A stretch of DNA of 64,000 bases, from the NCBI GenBank assembly GCA_013298895.1, contig JAAFJM010000005.1, positions 1-64,000 of the forward strand, written 5' to 3'. The notes under the pieces were generated by a model, which saw only the letters and a list, made by a program, of their open reading frames with translations, made no database searches and had not been told where the DNA came from. A program made the translations under genes and the position numbers. Shown piece by piece: positions 52,276 to 60,282 of this stretch. Positions within the stretch are counted from its first letter, which is position 1. Each line of letters starts with the position of its first letter. The stretch is from Bacteroidota bacterium. Lineage in GTDB: Bacteria; Bacteroidota; Bacteroidia; UKL13-3.

Positions 52276-52308
52276 AAAGCCTCCTAAATTCAACTTTAGA
52301 AGGCTTTT
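52275..52308. terminator. Bidirectional terminator hairpin
   Basis: AAAAGCCTCCTAAA (52275-52288) pairs with TTTAGAAGGCTTTT (52295-52308) with one mismatch around a six-base loop. It lies just before the convergent cyanophycinase stop. Confidence 0.85.
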
Positions 52309-52326
52309 AATTATTTGATTTTAGTG

Positions 52327-53208
52327 TTATGCTTTGGCATGTGCTTCATGAGCATTAGGTAAAAACTTACGTTCTTTAAGCAAATAGCCATTTCCTTTTA
52401 CTAAAATATTTACTTTAATATTTTCAATACAAATAGGTGAACTTTCACTTACATCGGTAATGTTAGAGAATTTTATATCTCGTCCATCCACAATTACAAC
52501 AGCACCGCTTCCTATTACTTCTAAATAATTATTATCAATAACAATTACTCCAGTATCTTCTCCAAGTCCTATTCCTGTGCATTGCGGATTGCTTGCTACG
52601 GCTTGTGCCAAACGGTTAAAACGTCCTCGTTTATCAAAATGCGAATCGATAATTACATTTGGAATAAAAGCTAAACCAGTAGTAATTTTAACTTCGCCTT
52701 TTAAATGCGCTAATTCGCTTTTTCCGCTGTAAATCATGGTATTGCTCATAGCCATAGCGCCTGCACTAGTTCCTGCTATTACAAAACTTTTTTCGGCATA
52801 ATACCTATCGTGCAATACTTGGTAAATTTCGGTTCCACCAAAAATACTGGTTAAGCGCAATTGATCTCCACCCGAAAACAAAATACCGTCACAATCTTTT
52901 ACACGCTGAATGTACTCAGGGTTTTGCACGTCTTCACGGTTACGAATATTCATAACGCCTGCTTTTTTGCAACCTATTTTGCCAAATGCATCTATATAAT
53001 TTTGTCCTACTTCTTGCGGAATAGAAGAAGCGGTAGTAATTACCTCAATTTTTTTATCCGATCCGCCTACTTCTTCCACAAATCGTTTTAAAATAGCTAA
53101 GCTAAAAAAGTTTAAACTTTTTACTGTGTGCCCATATCCATTTTCTGGTTCAGTGCCTTTATCCTCGGCACCTCCAATAGATATAAGTTTTCCTTTTGGT
53201 GTATTCAA
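52327..53208 (-). CDS. Cyanophycinase
   Basis: This 293-residue serine peptidase of family S51 degrades the storage polymer cyanophycin (Asp-Arg) to beta-Asp-Arg dipeptides. It starts with TTG at 53208 (KGKLISIGGAEDKG). GILFSGGDQLRLTSIFGGTE is the substrate pocket; the nucleophile Ser148 is in AGTSAGAMAMS. No cyanophycin synthetase gene is in the window, so it may act on another beta-aspartyl peptide or on polymer made elsewhere. It is preceded by a small acidic-protein gene on the same strand. Confidence 0.9.
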   Translation of the reverse strand: MNTPKGKLISIGGAEDKGTEPENGYGHTVKSLNFFSLAILKRFVEEVGGSDKKIEVITTASSIPQEVGQNYIDAFGKIGCKKAGVMNIRNREDVQNPEYIQRVKDCDGILFSGGDQLRLTSIFGGTEIYQVLHDRYYAEKSFVIAGTSAGAMAMSNTMIYSGKSELAHLKGEVKITTGLAFIPNVIIDSHFDKRGRFNRLAQAVASNPQCTGIGLGEDTGVIVIDNNYLEVIGSGAVVIVDGRDIKFSNITDVSESSPICIENIKVNILVKGNGYLLKERKFLPNAHEAHAKA

Positions 53209-53257
53209 TTGTACAATTTTTAAGTGAGAAAACTAAAATCCCCCCGATAGTTTTTAA

Positions 53258-53623
53258 CTAAGCTACTTCTTCCTCGTCATCTTCTTCGCCTTCCCACTCT
53301 TGGTCAGGGCTAGTCCACTCTTCGCCTTCCATCATTTTGCGGTATTCTACCAACTCTTCTTTGTTGTATTTGTTACTATAATCGCTCAATAAATCTAACA
53401 AATAATCAAGGTTAGCTTTTCCGTCATCTTCGGTATATTCAAAGGTGTAATCGCCATTTTCTTGAATGTTTTCGTATGCCAATCTAATCATGCGTACATA
53501 GCCAGGTTGGTTTAAGTTTTCAATAAAATGTTGGCGTAATTCTTTTAACTGATTCACTAATTTTTCGCCTTCAAATCCTTCTTTTGCCAAAGTTGCTTTA
53601 ATGGCATCTATCAATTGCTTCAT
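53258..53623 (-). CDS. Small acidic hypothetical protein
   Basis: This 121-residue protein has predicted helices (MKQLIDAIKATLAKEGFEGE, LKELRQHFIENLNQPGYVR) and a highly acidic tail (EWEGEEDDEEEVA). No family is recognised. It lies 49 bases upstream of the cyanophycinase gene on the same strand and may share its transcript. Confidence 0.65.
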   Translation of the reverse strand: MKQLIDAIKATLAKEGFEGEKLVNQLKELRQHFIENLNQPGYVRMIRLAYENIQENGDYTFEYTEDDGKANLDYLLDLLSDYSNKYNKEELVEYRKMMEGEEWTSPDQEWEGEEDDEEEVA

Positions 53624-53695
53624 TTATTGTTATAATTTTTAATGGGGGCGAAAATAAGGTTTTGTTTTAAAACTCTAACTATTTATTGTTTAAAT

Positions 53696-54018
53696 TCATT
53701 TTAAGCCTTTTTTGGGAGGTGAGAGGTGAGAAGGGGATTGTGAAAAGTGAGATGTTAGTTGTGAAAAGTGAGATGAGAAATGTGAAATGAGAGTTGGGAC
53801 AGAGCACTAAGTTTTGAGAGTTGAGCACTGAGAAGTGAGAAAGGAGAGTTGAGATGAAAGATTTGGGAATTGAGAGAAAAAAATTTGCAATTTGCAATAG
53901 ACAATTGGCAAGGCGTATTGCTTACAATTCAAAAACCAACAATTTAACAATACAACAATTTAGCAATTCAGCAATAAAATCTTTAAATCAACAAATCTCC
54001 AAATCAATAAATTCAAAA
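53696..54018. repeat. Low-complexity GTGAGA-rich and CAATTTAACAA-rich word repeats
   Basis: The 53,700-53,880 part repeats variants of GTGAGANNTGAGA and GTGAAAAGTGAGATG on the plus strand. The 53,880-54,018 part has TTGCAATTTGCAAT, CAATTGGCAA, CAACAATTTAACAATAC and AAATCTCCAAATCAATAAA (53993-54011); the last 19-mer recurs in reverse complement at 5263-5281. No gene is supported in 53624-54020. Confidence 0.75.
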
Positions 54019-54020
54019 AG

Positions 54021-55313
54021 CTAAACAAACATCTCTTCTTGCTCTTTGTCTAAATCTTCTTTGTCTTGGTCTAACTGGCGTTTAACCAAAAGTTGCAAAG
54101 CAGGGCCAGCCATAACCGAAGTTACTACAGCCATAATAACTATAGCCACAAACAGTTTCTGATTAATTAATCCTGCTTGTAAAGCCAATAATGCTAAAAT
54201 AATTTCCATAGCACCTCGGGCATTCATTCCAAAACCTACTGCTAAACTTTCTTTTTTGGTTAAACCACCCCATAAAGCACCTAATCCTGCTCCTAATAGT
54301 TTACAAATTACCGCAATAATTAATACCAAAGCAGTCACCTGGAAATCGAAATTAGCAATAAAATTTACCTTAAAACCAATGGAAACAAAAAATAATGGTG
54401 CAAAAATATTGGTAACAAACTGATTTACTATTTCGCGGGTTTTTTCGGTTAAATGAACGCTATCTCCAAAAGCAATACCCACTATAAATGCACCAAAAAT
54501 GGCATGAATGCCAATAAATTCGGTAAAGGCTGCACCTAAAAATGCCAAACCTAACGAAATACTTAAAAATCCTCCCGGCCAGCTAAAGTTTTTTTGTGCC
54601 CATGGCAATGATTTATTGATAATTATACGGCCAGCTGTAAGCATGGCAACTGAATAAAGGATGGTTAAACCTAAAGTGTAAATAAAGCCATGAGCGCCTG
54701 TGTCGGGTTTCATCATGCCTAAAATTACCGAAAATAACAACCAACCAATAATATCATCAAACATGGCTGCGGCTATTATAATCATGCCAACTTTGGTTCT
54801 AAACAAACCTAAGTCCATTAATGTACGCGCTATAATGGGCAATGCCGAAACTGCCATAGCTGTTCCAAAAAATAAGCTGAATAAAATTAATTGGGTATGC
54901 GAATTATAGTTTTCTCCAAATAATGGAAACTGATAATAAGCTACTAAAAAACCCAATCCTAAAGGAATAATTAATCCTAAAAAGCTGGTTTTTAAAGCTG
55001 TTTTGCCTTGCTGGCGAATAATGGATAAATCAACTTCCATACCTGCCACAAATAATAACATAATCACTGATATAGAAGTAATGCCATTAAACGCAATAGC
55101 CGAATTACTTTCTTTATTTAAAACCAAATTACTTACCTGCGGAAAATATTGACCTAATAAACTTGGCCCTAAACAAATACCCGCCACCAACTCACCAACT
55201 ACCAATGGCATTTTGAATTTCCTGAAAAACTCACCCACAAGCCTTGCCACAATAAGCAGTATGCCTAAGCTTAATATTAAACTTATGGTTTCGTGGTGGT
55301 TTAAGGTTTTCAT
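54021..55313 (-). CDS. Kef-type cation:proton antiporter
   Basis: This 430-residue CPA2-family antiporter has 12 to 13 hydrophobic segments, including MPLVVGELVAGICLGPSLLG near the N-terminus and GIHAIFGAFIVGIAFGDS later, as in KefB/KefC and other Na+(K+)/H+ exchangers. There is no C-terminal RCK/TrkA domain; the protein ends in a charged DQDKEDLDKEQEE tail, so regulation by NAD or glutathione is unlikely. A universal stress protein gene lies upstream on the same strand, a common pairing in Bacteroidota. Confidence 0.93.
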   Translation of the reverse strand: MKTLNHHETISLILSLGILLIVARLVGEFFRKFKMPLVVGELVAGICLGPSLLGQYFPQVSNLVLNKESNSAIAFNGITSISVIMLLFVAGMEVDLSIIRQQGKTALKTSFLGLIIPLGLGFLVAYYQFPLFGENYNSHTQLILFSLFFGTAMAVSALPIIARTLMDLGLFRTKVGMIIIAAAMFDDIIGWLLFSVILGMMKPDTGAHGFIYTLGLTILYSVAMLTAGRIIINKSLPWAQKNFSWPGGFLSISLGLAFLGAAFTEFIGIHAIFGAFIVGIAFGDSVHLTEKTREIVNQFVTNIFAPLFFVSIGFKVNFIANFDFQVTALVLIIAVICKLLGAGLGALWGGLTKKESLAVGFGMNARGAMEIILALLALQAGLINQKLFVAIVIMAVVTSVMAGPALQLLVKRQLDQDKEDLDKEQEEMFV

Positions 55314-55329
55314 TTGGGGTTATTTATTG

Positions 55330-55475
55330 ATTTTTGACTTGTTGATTTGGAGTCACGCAAGGCGTGATTGATTGTTAAATTGTTTTATTGTTATTTTCCC
55401 TTGTTGTCTATTGTTTAGTTGCCTATTGCCTATTATCCATCGTCTATCAACTAACAACTGTCAACCAACAACTAT
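55330..55475. repeat. Word-repeat stretch between the antiporter and the stress protein gene
   Basis: It holds TTGTTGATTTGGAG, CCTATTGCCTATTATCC and CAACTAACAACTGTCAACC. The last part includes CAACCAACAACT at 55462-55473, shared with cysS and with the stretch upstream of the carboxylase. Confidence 0.6.
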
Positions 55476-55479
55476 AAAA

Positions 55480-56340
55480 CTAAACCCCATCTTCATTAAC
55501 CAATAATAAATTACAAGGTAAATCGGCTAAGGCAAATTCAATATCAGTTGGAAAAACACGGTCAATTAAATTTAGTTTTCTATCAGGCGAGTTTAGTACC
55601 AATAAATCTGCTTCGTTTTCGCGAGCATATTTGGTAATTACATAACCTGGTTTGCCTTCTATACGTTCTACATTTACTTTTAAGCCGCCACAATCGTTGC
55701 AACTTAAAATGTATTCTAGTTTTTTATTTTCTTCGCTAATTAATTGCTCTTTGTGATGTGCCATTTCATTTTCTTTAAACTCATCGCTGCGTATTAAAGC
55801 GGCTTTGCTTAAATCTGTTTCTTGTATTACATCTACATATTTTACATCAAAAGCTTTGGCTATTTCAATGGCTTTAGCAATGGTGTTAACTGTTTTTGGA
55901 TTATCAGAACCTTCAACTACTATGCGTTTTAAAGGGTTTGATTCTATCATAGGTTCAGTAAGCATTAACATGCTGCATTTTACCCTGCGGCTTAATTTAC
56001 GGGCCACACTACCCATAAAATATTTTATTAAACTTTCTTTTTCTAAGGCACCTGCTACTAATAAATCAAACTGCTCATCTTCGCATATTTGTAAAATAGT
56101 TTCAACAGGTTCTCCTTCGCGCCAAATTAATTGCGAGTTGGTTAAATTGTATTTATCAAAAAGTTCATTTAATGTTTTTTCGTCTTCAGCACTTTGTTTT
56201 CCAACATGGATAAAAAACAAGTTGGATACAAATCCTTTTTGCATTTTAGAAGCTTCAGCTATAATAGCCTCAAGCCTTGGCGAAAAAGCAATGGCTATTC
56301 CAATTTTTTTAAAAATTAATTCTTTTGTCTCTGCACTCAT
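55480..56340 (-). CDS. Universal stress protein (tandem UspA domains)
   Basis: This 286-residue protein holds two UspA-like domains of about 140 residues. The first has KIGIAIAFSPRLEAIIAEAS and the loop LLVAGALEKESLIKYFMGSVARKLSRRVKCS, close to but not fully matching the ATP-binding G-x2-G-x9-G(S/T); the second is more degenerate (ADLLVLNSPDRKL). It probably works with the antiporter downstream, 166 bases away, since the pairing recurs in the phylum. Function is not known in detail. Confidence 0.87.
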   Translation of the reverse strand: MSAETKELIFKKIGIAIAFSPRLEAIIAEASKMQKGFVSNLFFIHVGKQSAEDEKTLNELFDKYNLTNSQLIWREGEPVETILQICEDEQFDLLVAGALEKESLIKYFMGSVARKLSRRVKCSMLMLTEPMIESNPLKRIVVEGSDNPKTVNTIAKAIEIAKAFDVKYVDVIQETDLSKAALIRSDEFKENEMAHHKEQLISEENKKLEYILSCNDCGGLKVNVERIEGKPGYVITKYARENEADLLVLNSPDRKLNLIDRVFPTDIEFALADLPCNLLLVNEDGV

Positions 56341-56425
56341 CTTATTTTAATTAATTAATAGTTTTTCTTTTTCTAGGTTTGCAAATGTATATTTTAGTTT
56401 ATGTTTTATGTTTAGCTATTGTAAA

Positions 56426-57790
56426 TTATTCGTTACAAAGTAGCCAAACTAAACTGCCTATTGCGGCAGCACCCAAATGTAACTCGCGTTCATTTACTGC
56501 TTCAAATACATCGTTTTCGGTATGATGGTAATCAAAATAACGTTGCGAATCAGGTACATAACCAATCAATGCTTTGCAATTATTTTTTAAAGGACCAATA
56601 TCGGCCCCACCGCCACCAAGGTCTATTTTATCCCAACCATAGTTTCTAAACAAATGTGCTTTAGCTGCCATATTTTTATAAACGGTAGAATCGCTTATGC
56701 CAAAACCACGCGGCACAAAACCTCCTGCATCAGTTTCAATGGCTGCATAATGATTTTCTTTATTCAAAGCCGCTAATTCAGCATATTTTATGCCACCACG
56801 TAAACCATTTTCTTCGTTCATAAAAAGTACTGCACGCAATGTACGCTGAGGTTTTAAATTTAAGGTTTTAAACAAACGCAGTACTTCTATACTTTGCACA
56901 CAACCTGCCCCATCATCGTGAGCACCTTCGCCTACATCCCAACTATCTAAATGACCACCTACTAATATAATTTCGTTGGCTTTGGTAGTTCCATTTATTT
57001 GCCCAATTACGTTATAGCTCAATACACTATCAATGGTGTTTTGACAATTTAAGTTAAAGTAAAATTGGGTTTGATTGTTTTGTTTGATTGATTTACTCAA
57101 TGCATCGGCATGATTACTGCTAATGGCACAAGCAGGAATTTTTGGAAACGAATCATTGTAATACATAGCGCCTGTATGTGCAAATTCATCGTGAGCTAAA
57201 GTCATACTGCGCACTACCACCCCAACGGCTCCATATTTGGCAGCTTCGGTAGCTCCGCGCCCACGTTGGTTTACAGCACCTCCATAAGCACTTCCTGTAC
57301 TGATTTGAGTTGGGTCCATTGGGCGATTAAAAAACACAATTTTACCAGCAATTTTTTCTTTGCCTAAACTTTTTAATTCTTCAAAGTTTTTTACCTCAAT
57401 CACATTGGCCGTTACGCCATTTTTAGGCGTAGATACTGAGCCACCTAAAGCTAAAATATTTACTTTATAAGGTTTATTTTCATTGATAATTTTACCAATT
57501 TCGGTTTGTTTACTGCCTCTTACCCAACGCGGAACCATAACAGGTTGCAGCCACACACTATCAAAACCATAACTTTTCATTTTGTTATACATTAGCTGTA
57601 CAGCTTTTTCGGCCTGCGGACTACCACTAATTCGGTTACCTACTTTTTTACATAAATCACGCAGGTCTGAATATGCTTTTCCGTTGAGCAATACCTCGTC
57701 ACTAATTTGTTTAATAACAGCAGCATCATTGGTTTGAGCCGTTAATTGGAAGCAATAAATAGAAAATAAGAGTATAAAAATTTTGTTCAT
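56426..57790 (-). CDS. M28-family metallopeptidase
   Basis: This 454-residue secreted aminopeptidase or carboxypeptidase has a signal peptide (MNKIFILLFSIYCFQLTAQ) and a PA insert (GAVGVVVRSMT). The zinc-binding motifs of M28 are GGHLDSWDVGEGAHDDGAGC, with His and the bridging Asp, MNEENGLRG with the catalytic Glu, and DYHHTEND near the C-terminus. It resembles plasma glutamate carboxypeptidase. It likely cuts peptides in the periplasm or outside. Monocistronic. Confidence 0.93.
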   Translation of the reverse strand: MNKIFILLFSIYCFQLTAQTNDAAVIKQISDEVLLNGKAYSDLRDLCKKVGNRISGSPQAEKAVQLMYNKMKSYGFDSVWLQPVMVPRWVRGSKQTEIGKIINENKPYKVNILALGGSVSTPKNGVTANVIEVKNFEELKSLGKEKIAGKIVFFNRPMDPTQISTGSAYGGAVNQRGRGATEAAKYGAVGVVVRSMTLAHDEFAHTGAMYYNDSFPKIPACAISSNHADALSKSIKQNNQTQFYFNLNCQNTIDSVLSYNVIGQINGTTKANEIILVGGHLDSWDVGEGAHDDGAGCVQSIEVLRLFKTLNLKPQRTLRAVLFMNEENGLRGGIKYAELAALNKENHYAAIETDAGGFVPRGFGISDSTVYKNMAAKAHLFRNYGWDKIDLGGGGADIGPLKNNCKALIGYVPDSQRYFDYHHTENDVFEAVNERELHLGAAAIGSLVWLLCNE

Positions 57791-58298
57791 TACCGATTAT
57801 ATATTTTATGCATTCAAATATATTGTTTGTAAAGGATTTTAAAAGTGGGAAATGTGGGGTAAATTTTAAGTGAAGAAACCTCTTTCGGTTTTAGCCGAAG
57901 TGGTTTTGGTTTTGTATTTAAGCAAAAGGTTTTTTAATTGGCACACCCTCGAAACACTAGCAAAGTTTTTTACTCCTAAATTTCTCAAATGATACCCCTT
58001 TTAAGGTGTGATATATATAACACTTTAAATAATTATGTAATGAGTTATATGCTTCTTAAAGCCACTTTTGTAGCAAAAAACAAACAATATGTGAATGCAA
58101 TTTTTACATATTTCAGCAAAAGTTTTTTTGGTCATTTGGGCTTTTTCTTTTTTGGTGCAGGTACTATCATGCATTTGTAGCTCATTTTAGCAGTAGGCGC
58201 CTTAATTGCTCGATATGTAATAGGAGGAAAAATATTAGGAAATACTAAAAAAGTAAAATCAACTGAATTAATGGAACATAAATTTAACAACCTTTAAA
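57791..58298. other. Gene-free stretch holding an interrupted frame
   Basis: From 57791 to 57988 there is a weak hairpin with TTCGG/CCGAA near 57891-57906 and nothing else I can support. From 57989 to 58297 one frame is open except for a single TAG at 58178-58180. It reads FFGHLGFFFFGAGTIMHL, stop, LILAVGALIARYVIGGKILG and ends FNNL just before the next gene. It could be a small two-helix membrane protein broken by a CAG to TAG change, but there is no homology support. Confidence 0.35.
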
Positions 58299-58484
58299 AT
58301 GAAAAAGAACACCTCCAAAACCATAAACGCCATTGAAACCATTAACTTGTTAGAGAAAAAAACATATCAAGATTTTAATGGAGAAAAACCCAATGCGAAT
58401 GATCCCAATCAAATAGAAGGCTCACCTAAAAAAATTACCAAAGCAGGTATTAAATTAAATAAAAAGAATACCAAGGTTAAATAA
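58299..58484 (+). CDS. Small basic hypothetical protein
   Basis: This 61-residue protein (MKKNTSKTINAIETINLLEK, then QIEGSPKKITKAGIKLNKKN) is Lys- and Asn-rich. The stop overlaps the start of the yihY-like gene by one base (TAATG), which supports that it is real. No family is recognised. Confidence 0.55.
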   Translation: MKKNTSKTINAIETINLLEKKTYQDFNGEKPNANDPNQIEGSPKKITKAGIKLNKKNTKVK

Positions 58485-59368
58485 TGGCATTTAAACTTAA
58501 ACATTTGGGTAAACTTTTTAAAGATAGTTTTGAGGCTTGGATTAATATAGACCCATTTAGAGAAAGCGCAATTATAGCCTACTACGCCATTTTTAGTATT
58601 CCAGGTTTGTTACTTTTAATAGTTACCATTATGGGCTATTTTTTTGGTAATGAAACCGTAAATAATGACCTCATTCATGAAATATCGAAAAGCATGGGGG
58701 CAAGCACTGCCGATCAAATTAGCCAAATATTAGAAAAAGCCAACGAATCAAAGGCTACACTCTGGGGTTCTATAGTGGGTGTAATTATTTTATTGATTGG
58801 TGCTACGGGTGTTTTTGTTGAATTACAAAAAACACTCAATGTAATTTGGCAAGTTAAAACAGTGGCTCAAAAGGGTATTATGCCTATTTTAAAAGCAAGG
58901 TTATTTTCGTTTGGATTAATATTGGCTATTGCTTTTTTGTTAACTATTTCTTTGGTTATTTCTACCGCCATAGCTGCCATGAGCAATTGGATAAAAGTAG
59001 ATACTTCGCCTTTTATGATTTCAGTTTTTAGCATCATTAATTTTTTATTGTCGCTTGCAGTCATATCGTTTTTGTTTGCATTAATGTTTAAGGTTTTACC
59101 CGATGCCGAAATAAAGTGGAAGCAGGTTTGGTTGGGTTCATTAATAACCGGAATATTATTTACCATAGGAAAAACTGCACTTGCTTATTATTTTGGAAAA
59201 GCAAATCCAGCATCAGTTTATGGTGCTGCTGGTTCTATAATCTTAATTTTATTATGGGTTTCTTATTCCTCCATAATTATGTTTTTTGGTGCTGAGTTTA
59301 CTAACGTTTATGCTAAAACATATTCTGGCACAGTTGCTCCAACCAAAATTGCAACAGCAGCTAAATAA
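58484..59368 (+). CDS. YihY/virulence factor BrkB family membrane protein
   Basis: This 294-residue protein has six hydrophobic segments and the YihY text ESAIIAYYAIFSIPGLLLL near residue 30, VFVELQKTLNVIWQVK, and GAAGSIILILLWVSYSSIIMFFGAEFT near the C-terminus. The family was once misnamed RNase BN. Members are thought to be inner-membrane transporters or flippase-like proteins, with no settled substrate. It is translationally coupled to the small gene upstream. Confidence 0.9.
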   Translation: MAFKLKHLGKLFKDSFEAWINIDPFRESAIIAYYAIFSIPGLLLLIVTIMGYFFGNETVNNDLIHEISKSMGASTADQISQILEKANESKATLWGSIVGVIILLIGATGVFVELQKTLNVIWQVKTVAQKGIMPILKARLFSFGLILAIAFLLTISLVISTAIAAMSNWIKVDTSPFMISVFSIINFLLSLAVISFLFALMFKVLPDAEIKWKQVWLGSLITGILFTIGKTALAYYFGKANPASVYGAAGSIILILLWVSYSSIIMFFGAEFTNVYAKTYSGTVAPTKIATAAK

Positions 59369-59658
59369 AGAACGAAATACCCCAAATACTTTAATAGATT
59401 TTTTTGGTTTTTTATAAAATAAATTTGAAGGTAATTAACTCAAAAAAATCATAAACAAATTTTATAAAATACTTCTCAGTATAAATGCTAGAATTATTCT
59501 TTTAGGCATTTCTATCATTGCTTTTATTTCGCCTATAATCAAATTTGATATTTCATTGTTTGTGCTTTAAAAGCGGTAAATATGGATTACTTTTTAAGTG
59601 TAAATCACATTTCATTTTTATTATTATTGTCTTTTATAATACTCTCTCATACCCCTCA

Positions 59659-60168
59659 ATGAAAAACGCACTCATATTAATAGCAGTTTTGTTTGTAATG
59701 AATGGAACTTTTGTAAGTTGCAACTTTGAATATAAAGTAAAACAAAACATGGAACAAAAAACCAACACTCCTCCAACTAACGATACCACACCTAAAGTAA
59801 CTGGTGTGGGTGGTATTTTCTTTTTTTCGGAAAACCCAAAGGAAATAAGGGCATGGTACAAAAACAACTTAGGAATTGATGCCAATGATTATGGTGCTAG
59901 CTTTGAATCGAGAAGCAAAGATAAACCTGATGAAATAAACACTTTGCAATGGAGCCCATTTAAAAAAGGAAGTGAATATTTTGCGCCTTCAAAAAAAGAG
60001 TTTATGATTAACTACCGTGTGCAAAATATTGAAGGATTGGTAGCCCAATTAAAAGCAAATGGTGTAAACGTTTTAGATTCGATTGAAACTTTTGATTACG
60101 GAAAGTTTGTTCACATTATGGACAATGAAGGCAATAAAATTGAACTTTGGGAACCTTTTGACGAATAA
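59659..60168 (+). CDS. VOC-family (glyoxalase-like) protein, lipoprotein form
   Basis: From the ATG at 59659 the protein has 169 residues. The N-terminus MKNALILIAVLFVMNGTFVS is followed by C, a possible lipobox (VSC). A VOC domain follows: GVGGIFFFSENPKEIRAWY, LGIDANDYGA and FVHIMDNEGNKIELWEP, with the terminal metal-binding Glu. Many cytosolic relatives start near MEQKTNTPP (residue 31), so the export signal might be an extra. The reaction is unknown. Confidence 0.82.
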   Translation: MKNALILIAVLFVMNGTFVSCNFEYKVKQNMEQKTNTPPTNDTTPKVTGVGGIFFFSENPKEIRAWYKNNLGIDANDYGASFESRSKDKPDEINTLQWSPFKKGSEYFAPSKKEFMINYRVQNIEGLVAQLKANGVNVLDSIETFDYGKFVHIMDNEGNKIELWEPFDE

Positions 60169-60282
60169 ATATTTTGTTTTACGTTTGTTTTAATTTTTTA
60201 CGTAAAAACAATTTTACTTTATTAAAGCAATAAAGAAGTGTTAATACTTTATTATTGCAGTATTAATGCATAAATATTTGTA

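Noticed and set aside
53679-53897. 72-residue reading frame on the minus strand
   Set aside because: It runs through low-complexity GTGAGA repeats; its Ser/Thr/Leu-rich text is a by-product of the repeat.
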